A stretch of 64,000 bases of DNA. Source: Ruminococcus sp. Lineage in GTDB: Bacteria > Bacillota_A > Clostridia > Oscillospirales > Ruminococcaceae. The notes beneath the pieces are model-generated. The model did not search any database, was not told the origin of the DNA, and saw only the letters and a program-made list of their open reading frames with translations. The stretch spans positions 1-64,000 of the forward strand of contig NZ_JAIKXF010000049.1 of NCBI RefSeq assembly GCF_024684275.1, written 5' to 3'. Of the stretch, positions 26,339 through 34,719 are shown one piece after another (position 1 is the first letter of the stretch; each line of letters starts with the position of its first letter). The translations under genes and the position numbers were made by a program.

Positions 26339-27283
26339 ATGAGAGAGATAGGCGGATACATCGAGTTTGAGACCTTTCATTCGGATATGCTGTATGATGA
26401 CGGCATAAAGCTTAACTGCGGCAGAAACGGCTTTGCATATCTTATCGAGAGCAGAAATATCAAAAAAGTTCGCTTCCCGAAAATGATGTGCGATTCAAAT
26501 GATAAGGTCCTCAGCAGCTATGATCTTAATGTGAGATATTACTCCATAGGCAGTGACCTAAAAATGGAGGATATAACCTTAGATGAGGATGAATGGCTGT
26601 ACGTGGTTAATTACTACGGTCAGCTTACAGATGAATATATCCTTTCACTGAAGAAAAAATACGACAGGATAATTATTGACAATGCACAGGCATATTTCCA
26701 CAGACCTATAAAGGGCATAGATACTATCTATACCTGCCGGAAATTTTTCGGAGTTGCCGACGGAGCAATACTTTTTACCGACGCAAAACTTGACAGACAG
26801 TTCCCTGCTGATGAATCCTTCGGAAGAATGAATTTCCTTCTGGGACGATTTGAGAGAACAGCTTCAGAGTTTTACGGCGAATATGCCGCAAACAATGATA
26901 TGTTCTTCGATGAGCCTATCAAGAAAATGTCGCGTCTTACCGAGAATATCCTTCACGGCATAGACTATGATCTCATTGAAAAGAAAAGAACAGAAAACTT
27001 CCGAACCTACCATGAAGCGCTCTCGGCTGTAAATAAGCTCAGGCTCAATATCCCGGCTGGCGCTTTCATGTATCCGCTGTATATTGATAACGGCAAAAAA
27101 ATAAGAAACAAACTCAAGGATATTAAGATCTATATACCGACATTATGGCCTAATGTGCTTGACAACTGCACTGAATGCGATGCGGAATATGATATGGCAG
27201 AAAACATACTCCCTCTGCCTTGCGATCAGAGGTATTCATACAACGAAATCCAATATGTAATCGAGGCGATAAATAATGTATAA
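26339..27283 (+). CDS. PLP-fold (DegT-like) protein, divergent
   Basis: 314 residues from ATG 26339, 13 bp after the ATP-grasp stop. The fold-type-I pattern can be followed: LYVVNYYGQLTDEYI, IIIDNAQAYFHRPIKGIDTIYTCRKFFGVADGA. D114 and K135 sit where DegT enzymes have the cofactor Asp and the Schiff-base Lys. It is shorter than true DegT enzymes and lacks the usual TxALxxAL N-terminal block. It could be an aminotransferase-like enzyme acting with the ATP-grasp protein, or a divergent relative with another role. The frame extends upstream to 26252 but inside the ATP-grasp gene. Confidence 0.75.
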   Translation: MREIGGYIEFETFHSDMLYDDGIKLNCGRNGFAYLIESRNIKKVRFPKMMCDSNDKVLSSYDLNVRYYSIGSDLKMEDITLDEDEWLYVVNYYGQLTDEYILSLKKKYDRIIIDNAQAYFHRPIKGIDTIYTCRKFFGVADGAILFTDAKLDRQFPADESFGRMNFLLGRFERTASEFYGEYAANNDMFFDEPIKKMSRLTENILHGIDYDLIEKKRTENFRTYHEALSAVNKLRLNIPAGAFMYPLYIDNGKKIRNKLKDIKIYIPTLWPNVLDNCTECDAEYDMAENILPLPCDQRYSYNEIQYVIEAINNV

Positions 27284-27806
27284 ACTCCGCGAATTGGAAA
27301 GCAGGGACCTTACAGTTATAAACTCATGGAGAAATGATCCTGAGCTGATAGGACATCTCGGCGCACCCTACAGATATATAAATCTCAGAGTTGACGAGGA
27401 ATGGTTCGAGAATTATATGAGATCACGGGCAAGGAACGTGAGATGCTCTATCGTTGACGAAAATGACGATGTTCTGTACGGTCTTGTCAGTCTTACTAAT
27501 TTAGACCAGTTCAATCAGTGTGCAGAGCTTCATCTGATGATCGGCAATATCGAACACCGCGGCAAGGGTATCGGCACATTTGCTGTAAAGGAAATGCTTC
27601 ACCACGCATTTATGAATCTTAATCTGCACAGGATCGAGCTTTCTTGTCTGGCTGAAAATACAGTTTCAGCTAAGCTTTATGAAAACTGCGGCTTCAAACA
27701 TGAAGGCTTTCAGCGAAAGGCTGTATTCAAAAACGGAAAATATATCGATATGCATAGATATGCTATCCTTAGAGAGGAATATATGGAGATAAAAGGAAAT
27801 GAATGA
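27276..27806 (+). CDS. GNAT acetyltransferase, RimJ/RimL or PseH-like
   Basis: 176 residues. MYKLRELESRDLTVINSWRNDPEL opens in RimJ/PseH style. The acetyl-CoA loop is EHRGKGIGTFAVKEMLHHAF, and the end ENTVSAKLYENCGFKHEGFQRKAVFKNGKYIDMHRYAIL is typical. In sugar operons such enzymes acetylate 4-amino groups on dideoxy sugars. It lies directly before a second DegT aminotransferase, its likely supplier. Overlaps of 8 bp on both sides show tight coupling. Confidence 0.88.
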   Translation: MYKLRELESRDLTVINSWRNDPELIGHLGAPYRYINLRVDEEWFENYMRSRARNVRCSIVDENDDVLYGLVSLTNLDQFNQCAELHLMIGNIEHRGKGIGTFAVKEMLHHAFMNLNLHRIELSCLAENTVSAKLYENCGFKHEGFQRKAVFKNGKYIDMHRYAILREEYMEIKGNE

Positions 27807-28917
27807 TAATATTTTAGTTACCAGGTCCTCTATGCCTGATTTTGAGGAATACTGCAACGAGATCAAGGGTATGTGGGACAGCCACTGGCTTACAAATATG
27901 GGCGAAAAGCATATGCAGCTCCAGAAAGAGCTCGAGGAAAGATTTGACGTTCCTCACGTTACACTTTATACTAACGGACACCTTGCCCTGGAAAATATAA
28001 TCGCTGCTATGAACCTTCCAAAGGGCGGCGAGGTAATAACTACACCCTTTACATTCGCTTCGACAACCCACGCTATCGTAAGGAACGGGCTTACTCCCGT
28101 ATTCTGCGATATAAACGATACTGACTATACGATAAATACAGAGCTTATCGAAAGGCTTATCACAGACAATACCTGCGCTATAGTGCCTGTTCACGTATAC
28201 GGTAATCTATGTGACGTTGAAATGATACAGAAGATAGCTGATAAATATGACCTCAAGGTAATTTACGATGCTGCTCATGCTTTCGGTGTGACCTATAAGG
28301 GCGAAAGTGCTGCCCGCTTCGGAAACGCTTCTATGTTCAGCTTCCATGCCACAAAGGTGTTCAATACTATCGAGGGCGGCGCGCTCTGCTTCAAGGACGA
28401 CAGTCTCGTTCAGAAGCTCAACGATATGAAGAACTTCGGCATACACGGTCCTGAGGACGTTGCCTACATTGGCGGAAATGCTAAAATGAACGAATTTCAG
28501 GCTGCTATGGGCATATGCAACCTCAGACATATCGACGACGAGATCGAAAAGAGACGCAAGGTCACCGAGCTTTACAGAAGCCGCCTCGAAAACGTCAACG
28601 GTATCAGGCTTTGCAAGCCGCAGAAGGACGTTAAGCCAAATTACGGATATTTCCCTGTTGTATTCGATGAAAAGCTCTTCGGTGCAACAAGAAATGAAGT
28701 ATTCAAGGCTCTTGCTGAAAACGGCATAAATGCAAGAAAGTATTTCTACCCTATTTCCAATACCTTTGAGTGCTTCCACGGAAAGTACGACGTAAACGAG
28801 ACTCCTGTTGCGCTCCACGTCAGCAAGCGTGTGCTCACACTTCCGCTGTATGCCGACCTCAGCGAGGAGATCGTCGAAAAGATATGTGATATAATCCTGA
28901 GCTTGAGAAAAAGCTGA
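27799..28917 (+). CDS. DegT/DnrJ/EryC1 aminotransferase, VioA/QdtB-like
   Basis: 372 residues. WLTNMGEKHMQLQKELEERFDVPHVTLYTNGHLALENII, GGEVITTPFTFASTTHAIVRNGLTPVFCDI and IYDAAHAFGVTYKGE are typical. The Schiff-base lysine is in FSFHATKVFNTIEGGAL. The N-terminus resembles enzymes acting on dTDP-4-keto-6-deoxyglucose. It should make a second amino sugar of the repeat unit. No RmlA/RmlB genes are in the window, so the keto-sugar must be made elsewhere. Confidence 0.92.
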   Translation: MNDNILVTRSSMPDFEEYCNEIKGMWDSHWLTNMGEKHMQLQKELEERFDVPHVTLYTNGHLALENIIAAMNLPKGGEVITTPFTFASTTHAIVRNGLTPVFCDINDTDYTINTELIERLITDNTCAIVPVHVYGNLCDVEMIQKIADKYDLKVIYDAAHAFGVTYKGESAARFGNASMFSFHATKVFNTIEGGALCFKDDSLVQKLNDMKNFGIHGPEDVAYIGGNAKMNEFQAAMGICNLRHIDDEIEKRRKVTELYRSRLENVNGIRLCKPQKDVKPNYGYFPVVFDEKLFGATRNEVFKALAENGINARKYFYPISNTFECFHGKYDVNETPVALHVSKRVLTLPLYADLSEEIVEKICDIILSLRKS

Positions 28918-28969
28918 GAAATATCATTTTTAAGGCTGCAAAAATCCACTTATTAGAAAGGCTGAAACC

Positions 28970-30493
28970 ATGAGGAATGATGAAAAAAACGTAATTGATT
29001 TCAGGGAGATTTTTTCTCTGATCTTCAGAAGATTATGGCTTATAATCCTTTTCGCCGTATGCGGCGGTATAATTGCTTTCTGCGTATCCAAGTATTTCAT
29101 CACACCAAAGTACGAATCACACCTTAACCTTTATGTTCAGAGCAATTCAAGTATTATCAAGAACGGAAACAACTCAACAAGCGAAAAAGGAAACGATGTA
29201 AACAACCTGAAACAGCTCACAAATACATATATCGAGGTACTCAATGACGACCTCGTTATGCAGGATATGAGCGATGAGCTTATAAAAAGATTCGGTGAGG
29301 ACAAGATAAGAACTGTTTTCACTATCGACAGCGAAAACAGTATCCCGGCAAATGAGCTCCGTGACACTATCTTTATCGAAAGCGTTCCGGATACTCTTGT
29401 TCTCAAACTGAAGGTAATAACCAAGGATCCTGAGATCTCGGTTGCTATATGCAACTATTTTGCACTGTATTCCGACCAGTATCTCCATAAGGCTATCGGA
29501 AACGAGAGCGTTGCAAAGTATATGTCATGGGCAAAGTACAACGGTGTTCCGGTATCGCCAAACAAGATAAAGAATTCTGCTCTCGGTATGGTAGCAGGAA
29601 TACTCCTTTCTCTGCTCCTTATATTCATAATGGACTTCTTTGACGATTCCGTAAGAAACGTAAATACTCTCAGCAACAGATATAACACAGCCGTTATCGG
29701 TGAAGTCGGACACTTTAAGACCAAGTTGAAAAGCGGCGATAAAAAGAACCGCTTCGTCAGTCTTTTCAATAAATACGTTCCGTTTACCGTAGTTGAAAAT
29801 TACAAGGCTATCCGTACAAGTATAATCTACTCTCTCACATCTTATGACAAAAAGGTCATCTCGGTTTCATCAGCAGAGCCATTCGAGGGAAAATCCATTA
29901 CCGCTGCCAATATCGCTATTACTCTTGCACAGGGCGGCAACAAGGTCCTCCTTATAGACGCTGACCTGAGAAATCCTGTCCAGCACGAGATATTCCGCAT
30001 CAGCGAGAAGAAAGGTCTTGCAAATGCCCTCACAAATATTTCTGACCTTGACAGATGCATAAAAAAGACATTTATGGACAAGCTTGATATTCTCTCCGCA
30101 GGCGACGCTGTAGCTAATCCTTCAGAGCTGGTAGCATCTGAGAATATGGATAAGCTTCTCGAAAAGCTTGAGGAAAAGTACACCTACATCATCATAGATA
30201 CACCTGCTGTAAACTTCTTCACCGACGCGGTTGAGATCGCTAAGAAGGTATCGGGCATGGTAATGGTAGTACGATACAAAGAGACATCATCTGCCGATAT
30301 TGACTCTGCAATGAGCAGGATCGAATTCTTCGAGGCAAATATGCTTGGCTTCATTATAAATGATATAAAGACCAGAAGAAAGTATAACAAGTTCGTTACT
30401 CCGAACAGAAGCATTTCAGCTGTTCCGAGGCTGACAGACGCTCAGATACAGAGCAGAAACAGAAATACAGGCGGCAATAAGTCTAAGAGATAA
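28970..30493 (+). CDS. Fused Wzz chain-length regulator / BY-type kinase, no Tyr tail
   Basis: 507 residues. The Wzz part has a first span at about 22-42, an outer region with coiled-coil character, and a second span at about 203-222. The kinase part has Walker A in SAEPFEGKS (301-309), Walker A' LLIDADLRNP (328-337) and Walker B YIIIDTPAV. Such fusions control polymer length and export. The C-terminus, ending in NRNTGGNKSKR, lacks the Tyr cluster that BY-kinases autophosphorylate. The kinase may act on other substrates, or only as an ATPase switch. Last gene of the operon, 52 bp after the aminotransferase. Confidence 0.92.
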   Translation: MRNDEKNVIDFREIFSLIFRRLWLIILFAVCGGIIAFCVSKYFITPKYESHLNLYVQSNSSIIKNGNNSTSEKGNDVNNLKQLTNTYIEVLNDDLVMQDMSDELIKRFGEDKIRTVFTIDSENSIPANELRDTIFIESVPDTLVLKLKVITKDPEISVAICNYFALYSDQYLHKAIGNESVAKYMSWAKYNGVPVSPNKIKNSALGMVAGILLSLLLIFIMDFFDDSVRNVNTLSNRYNTAVIGEVGHFKTKLKSGDKKNRFVSLFNKYVPFTVVENYKAIRTSIIYSLTSYDKKVISVSSAEPFEGKSITAANIAITLAQGGNKVLLIDADLRNPVQHEIFRISEKKGLANALTNISDLDRCIKKTFMDKLDILSAGDAVANPSELVASENMDKLLEKLEEKYTYIIIDTPAVNFFTDAVEIAKKVSGMVMVVRYKETSSADIDSAMSRIEFFEANMLGFIINDIKTRRKYNKFVTPNRSISAVPRLTDAQIQSRNRNTGGNKSKR

Positions 30494-30500
30494 AAAAAAC

Positions 30501-30530
30501 AGCGATACACTGTCATTCAAGTGTATCGCT
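30501..30530. terminator. Bidirectional terminator ending the polysaccharide operon
   Basis: 11-bp stem AGCGATACACT/AGTGTATCGCT flanked by A8 and T6. Confidence 0.92.
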
Positions 30531-30536
30531 TATTTT

Positions 30537-32549
30537 TTATTGCTGCTTCATATAGTTTTCCATTGTTTCGATCTTTGCTTTTGGAGTAGAAACATAAGCA
30601 TAGTATGAAAGAATATGCGAAGCGTCCACAGCATTTATTACGCTGTTGCGGTCCACATCAGCCGCAGTCTTCTGCTTATCGCTGAACTCACCGTTTTTAT
30701 TGATAGATGTCATTGCATAATATATCAGTACCGTTGAAGCGTCAACTGCATTTACTGCCTTGTCGTTATCGACATCACCAAGTGAATAATCCTCGGTTAT
30801 CTCAGGCTTTTCAGGTCTTGCAGGAGTATCGGGATTTTCGGGGATAGTAAACTCAGCCGAGGTCTTGTTTACCTCCAGCATTCTGTTTATCATCTCAGTA
30901 TATTCAGTACGTGTAGCCTTTCCCTTAGGATCAAGCCGGCGTTCCTCCTTTGGAGCGCCCTCCTCGCCCTTTCCTTCCATGATATGCCATGTACAAGCCC
31001 AGCATATAGCCTCCCAATGGTCAAAATCCACCTCAAAATAGTCCATGAAATCGTCGCTTCTGCCGAAGTCGATAGCTCGCTCATAGTTCTTATACTCTGA
31101 GTATCTCATGAGCATAAGTGCTATATCCTCTCTTGTCACCCATTTGCCAACGCCGAAGGTATCTGAAAGGACATTGGGATAACCGAGGAACATGGAATTT
31201 TTCTCGCCCCAGAGAAGGGCATTTTCGTACCATGCGCCGTGCTCTACGTCCTTGAATCTTGATTTAAGACCGCTTACACTTGGCTTTCCTGCCATTTCAT
31301 ACAGAGTCTGCACCGCTGCCTCACGTGTAATGAGCTGACTGGTATCGGTTATATCGTCATCGTCGGAAACATCTTCAATAAAAGCTGCCTTTGGAGTTTT
31401 ATCAAGCTTTACCTTGTTATCAAAGGCGATAAAGAAGATATTATCTCCGCCTGTTGAGGTATCTCCGCCGTAATCTATCTTCCAAGCGTGGAATTTTCCG
31501 TAATTCCAGATGTCCTCGTCCTCTCCCTCATTGTGAGTCTTTATAAGGTAAGGATTATAGCCTATATCCAACTCGGTAAACTCATTTATGAACGCCTGCA
31601 GAAAGCGAAGATTAGGATTGTGACTGAGGTCAAGCCCTGTCAGTTCATTCTGCATACAGTCAAGATAAGCAAGCTTAGGATTGTGTGATACATCAAGGGT
31701 TTTCAGCTTATTATATGAGCATATGAGCTTATTGAGCTCGGGATTGCGGCTTACATCTACGCTTGTGGCATTATTGTTTGAGCAGTTATAGTATTGCAGT
31801 CCCGGGCACTTGCTTACGTCGATGCTTCCCAGTTCCGGGTTATCCCAGACGTCAAGCCTCTTCATCAGTGGGCAGCAGGTAACGTCCAGTGTCTTGAATT
31901 TATTTCTGAATGCGTCAAGGTGCTGCATTCGCGGATTATGGCTGAGGTCAAGCTCAGTAAGCTCACAGTCTCCGCACATTAGGTGCTCAAGTACAGGATT
32001 ATGGCTCACGTCTATCTTTTTCAGCGGATTGGAATTGCACTCGATATATGACATCTCGGGATTCTGCGAAACATTCAGCGAGGTCAGCTTGCAGTCATAG
32101 CAGTATACCCACTGCAGCGTCGGCGTTGACGAAAAATCCAGAGAGGTAAAGAGATTTCCAGAACACCATATACCTGTTATCTGCTGATTCTTACTGAGGT
32201 CCATAGTGGATATCTGGTTATCCATGCAGTAAAGTCCGCGAAGCTCCGTGATATACTCGATACCCTGCAAGGACTTGATATTTCTTCCGTTGCACCAGAT
32301 ATTTCGTGCAACTAAAAGCTCATCTGCATCTAAGGTGCCGTTTTTGTCCTTATCAAAGGCTTCAGATATATACGCTCTGAAATTCGCGTCAGGAAAAGTC
32401 GTTGAATTGACCTTAACGGGCTTGAGATTAGAGGTATAGTCCGCCGCATACACAGCTGAGGGCTCAGACGATACTGAAAATGTTGGAGAAAATGGAACAA
32501 AAGCTGTTACAGCCGCTATAACAGCCGCCGTAAGTTTATTAAGTTTCAT
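30537..32549 (-). CDS. Secreted LRR protein with SLH and dockerin modules
   Basis: 670 residues from ATG 32549 (AGGTGATC 3 bases upstream). The signal peptide ends near AVYAA. Residues about 85-340 are Leu-rich repeats of the form LxxLxCSxNxLTxLDLSxNPxL. Residues about 390-590 look like SLH repeats (ITREAAVQTLYEMAG, FKDVEHGAWYENALLWGEKN, WVTREDIALMLMRY). A dockerin (GDVDNDKAVNAVDASTVLIYYA, ADVDRNSVINAVDASHILSYYA) ends the protein. SLH modules bind the cell wall and dockerins bind cohesins, so it could bridge the envelope and the cellulosome. The dockerin loops have AVDAS rather than the common xxDLV, which may mean a distinct cohesin partner. Confidence 0.88.
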   Translation of the reverse strand: MKLNKLTAAVIAAVTAFVPFSPTFSVSSEPSAVYAADYTSNLKPVKVNSTTFPDANFRAYISEAFDKDKNGTLDADELLVARNIWCNGRNIKSLQGIEYITELRGLYCMDNQISTMDLSKNQQITGIWCSGNLFTSLDFSSTPTLQWVYCYDCKLTSLNVSQNPEMSYIECNSNPLKKIDVSHNPVLEHLMCGDCELTELDLSHNPRMQHLDAFRNKFKTLDVTCCPLMKRLDVWDNPELGSIDVSKCPGLQYYNCSNNNATSVDVSRNPELNKLICSYNKLKTLDVSHNPKLAYLDCMQNELTGLDLSHNPNLRFLQAFINEFTELDIGYNPYLIKTHNEGEDEDIWNYGKFHAWKIDYGGDTSTGGDNIFFIAFDNKVKLDKTPKAAFIEDVSDDDDITDTSQLITREAAVQTLYEMAGKPSVSGLKSRFKDVEHGAWYENALLWGEKNSMFLGYPNVLSDTFGVGKWVTREDIALMLMRYSEYKNYERAIDFGRSDDFMDYFEVDFDHWEAICWACTWHIMEGKGEEGAPKEERRLDPKGKATRTEYTEMINRMLEVNKTSAEFTIPENPDTPARPEKPEITEDYSLGDVDNDKAVNAVDASTVLIYYAMTSINKNGEFSDKQKTAADVDRNSVINAVDASHILSYYAYVSTPKAKIETMENYMKQQ

Positions 32550-32655
32550 TGTGATCACCTGCCGTTTATATTTTTTTCAGCCATATGGCTTTTACTCATT
32601 ATATCATTGTATAATAGTAATTTCAAGACATATTTTGTGCTTTTTTCAAAAAAAC

Positions 32656-32688
32656 GCTCCGACTGTACCTCGCAAATACAGTCGGAGC
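32656..32688 (-). terminator. Terminator of the radical SAM/dockerin-repeat unit
   Basis: 12-bp stem GCTCCGACTGTA/TACAGTCGGAGC, followed on the minus strand by a T7 run. Confidence 0.92.
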
Positions 32689-32705
32689 TTGTTCTATTGC
32701 CTTTA

Positions 32706-33416
32706 TTATTTGTCAAATACTCTTTCAGCGTCATATCTCATCTGCTTTAAGAGCTCACGTCTCATAACTACAAGGTCGAAGATGTTTATCTCTCCGTCCT
32801 TACACATATCAGCCTGATACCAGTCATATATCTTTGCATCTGGCATATGCAGGATATACCTCTGAAGTGTGATGATATCCGCAACATTGAACTCGAAGTC
32901 ACCGTTTGCGTCACCCGGGATATAGGCTACCTCGCCCATAAGCGGCGGGATCTCCTCCTCAGATGTGGTTGTTGTGGTTACAACAGTAGTAGTGGTCGCG
33001 GCAGTCATCGTTCCCATGAACGGCGGTATTTCCTCAGCAGTTGTTGTAGAAGGTCCCATCATTCCTCCTGCAACAGGCGGAATGGTAGTTGTTGTGACAG
33101 CAGGCGGAGCAACATCACCCATAAGCGGCGGAATCTCCTCATCATATACAGTAGTTGTCGTCGCAGTTATAGGATCACCGACATTTATGGTAGTTATTTC
33201 CCTCGGAGCTGTTGTAACAGGTGCAATATCCACACCTGCTGTCGAGACCATATCTTCATCGGTCGGATATGTAATATCTGCTATTTCGGTATCAGAACTT
33301 GTTCTCTGACCTGACAGACGCATGCTCTCCTCCGAGGATACCGAAACCGCATTGACAGAAGCACTGACTGTCACAGCTGCTAAAAGTGTCGATATTTCTT
33401 TAGTAAACTTCCTCAT
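32706..33416 (-). CDS. Secreted dockerin protein with EEIPPLMG repeats, candidate modified substrate
   Basis: 236 residues. The signal peptide covers about 1-27. Residues 70-165 are Thr-rich and contain EEIPPLMG at 93-100, a degenerate IPPVAGGMMG at 112-121, EEIPPFMG at 128-135 and EEIPPLMG at 154-161. A two-repeat dockerin occupies 167-228. There is no catalytic or binding module. The only Cys (205) lies in the dockerin. Its ribosome site GGAGGTAA overlaps the stop of the radical SAM/SPASM gene, so the two are coupled. I propose it as a multi-core peptide substrate carried to the cellulosome by its dockerin. It could instead be just a linker-rich dockerin protein. Confidence 0.8.
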   Translation of the reverse strand: MRKFTKEISTLLAAVTVSASVNAVSVSSEESMRLSGQRTSSDTEIADITYPTDEDMVSTAGVDIAPVTTAPREITTINVGDPITATTTTVYDEEIPPLMGDVAPPAVTTTTIPPVAGGMMGPSTTTAEEIPPFMGTMTAATTTTVVTTTTTSEEEIPPLMGEVAYIPGDANGDFEFNVADIITLQRYILHMPDAKIYDWYQADMCKDGEINIFDLVVMRRELLKQMRYDAERVFDK

Positions 33417-33418
33417 AA

Positions 33419-34429
33419 TTACTTACCTCCGTTTTCCTTATTGATCATTTCCAGTGCGGTCAGGATATGTACCTGTTCCTCCATGCAGGCGGCTTCGGAA
33501 ATATCTCTTACCGTACCTGTTGTAGCCATTTTCCGGCAGGCACATGAGTTGCGGCAGTATTCTGCTATCTCACAGCCTCTGCACCTCTCAGACACCATTG
33601 AATAGTCGGGGTGCTCTTTTCTTGCTTTTTCAGCCTGTATACCAACAAAAACATCACCGCAGCGATATTCGGGTATATTCTGGAACTGAACACATGGATA
33701 AAAGCTTCCGTCCCAGTTTATAAATATCTTTTTTTTGCATATTTCGCAGAGATTTCGCTTTTTTTCCCTGATATTTTTCTTTTTTACAGCAAGCTCATAT
33801 ACGAAAAGGTCAGGGATTTCGGAGATCCTGCGCCATTGCTCCCTCATCATATCGCCGAAGCTGTCTGTATCCTCTGGAACAAGGAATGCGTCCATAGCCG
33901 CAGAGACCTTTTTAACGCCCATATTTTTAAGATAGAGTATATTGTCGTATAATTCAGGAAGAGTCTGCTCTGTATAGACCAGCTGAACAAGTGTCTCGGG
34001 CTGATATTTCAGCAGCAATTCAAGATTTGCATCAAGAACCGCCGTATCAGCGCCTCTGTCGGTACATTTTTTGCCGTCATGAGACATATTGATGATTATC
34101 TTTCTCTCTGCGCACCATTTGATAAAATCCTCGTCAAGGAGAGTACCGTTGGTGGTAATGACAAACTCTTTAGCTGTAAGGCTCTCGCAGTAGAATTTTA
34201 CAGTGTCCTTATAGAGAAGCGGTTCGCCTCCGAAAAGATAGACCGTCCCTGCATCGCCCTGACTTTTAATATAATCAGCTATCTTGTCACGCGTTTCATC
34301 ATTTATACAGCCATATTCCGTGTTAAGGCGGCGTTCATAGCAATAGCTGCATTTCAGATTGCATTTATTTGTTATGCTGATTGTATAATCCAGAATTACC
34401 ACCTCTCTTCCGAATATTGACCTATTCAT
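33419..34429 (-). CDS. Radical SAM/SPASM enzyme, probable peptide maturase
   Basis: 336 residues if started at ATG 34429. CNLKCSYC (C23, C27, C30) binds the SAM cluster, and LFGGEPLL is the GGE motif. The C-terminal SPASM region is Cys-rich: LCEICKKKIFINWDGSFYPC, YRCGD, CRGCEIAEYCRNSCACRK and a final Cys in EAACMEE. Such enzymes modify ribosomal peptides or sulfatases; no sulfatase is nearby. A promoter's -10 ends 6 bases before ATG 34429, so the message may be leaderless. Alternatively it uses GTG 34402 or CTG 34393, the latter 6 bases after GAGGTG. Two bases separate its stop from the next start. Confidence 0.88.
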   Translation of the reverse strand: MNRSIFGREVVILDYTISITNKCNLKCSYCYERRLNTEYGCINDETRDKIADYIKSQGDAGTVYLFGGEPLLYKDTVKFYCESLTAKEFVITTNGTLLDEDFIKWCAERKIIINMSHDGKKCTDRGADTAVLDANLELLLKYQPETLVQLVYTEQTLPELYDNILYLKNMGVKKVSAAMDAFLVPEDTDSFGDMMREQWRRISEIPDLFVYELAVKKKNIREKKRNLCEICKKKIFINWDGSFYPCVQFQNIPEYRCGDVFVGIQAEKARKEHPDYSMVSERCRGCEIAEYCRNSCACRKMATTGTVRDISEAACMEEQVHILTALEMINKENGGK

Positions 34430-34435
34430 GTTATC

Positions 34436-34464
34436 AGTATAATACATATCCATGAAAAATGCAA
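34436..34464 (-). promoter_or_regulatory. Promoter of the radical SAM/dockerin-repeat unit
   Basis: On the minus strand TTGCAT (34464-34459), 17 bases, TATACT (34441-34436). Confidence 0.7.
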
Positions 34465-34588
34465 TATATTTCACAAAAATTAAGTAATAAAACCAAAGCA
34501 AAAGATTTACAGTTCCTACTTATTAGACGCTTGAAATTGAAGGATTTCTCACACTATTCCCGAAAAAAATGCAAGAAATTCCCTGCAC

Positions 34589-34631
34589 ATATTTAGCAGT
34601 TTTGCACAAATCAGAACTTGCTGCTAAATAT
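34589..34631. promoter_or_regulatory. Inverted repeat abutting the -35 box of the HTH-dehydrogenase gene
   Basis: Perfect 11-bp arms ATATTTAGCAG (34589-34599) and CTGCTAAATAT (34621-34631), 21-base centre. The right arm touches the -35 box at 34631. It is a possible operator. Confidence 0.5.
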
Positions 34632-34659
34632 TGACTTTATCTTTGACATTTGATATAAT
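34631..34659 (+). promoter_or_regulatory. Sigma-A promoter of the HTH-dehydrogenase gene
   Basis: TTGACT (34631-34636), 17 bases, TATAAT (34654-34659). Confidence 0.85.
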
Positions 34660-34683
34660 ATATGCATAAAATGCAATCAATAA

Positions 34684-34702
34684 ATGTCATTTTTGATGAC
34701 AT
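34684..34702. promoter_or_regulatory. Inverted repeat in the leader of the HTH-dehydrogenase gene
   Basis: Perfect ATGTCAT (34684-34690) and ATGACAT (34696-34702) around TTTTG, between the promoter and the ribosome site. It is a candidate binding site for the protein's own HTH. Confidence 0.5.
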
Positions 34703-34719
34703 CAAACAGGAGATATATC

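Noticed and set aside
28207..28818. 203-codon minus-strand frame inside the second DegT gene
   Set aside because: It is fully antisense to a clear aminotransferase, has no family motif, and is explained by codon bias on the other strand.
33419..34429. Anaerobic sulfatase-maturing enzyme
   Set aside because: No sulfatase with a CxPxR or SxPxR motif is in the window, and the tight coupling is to a dockerin-repeat gene.
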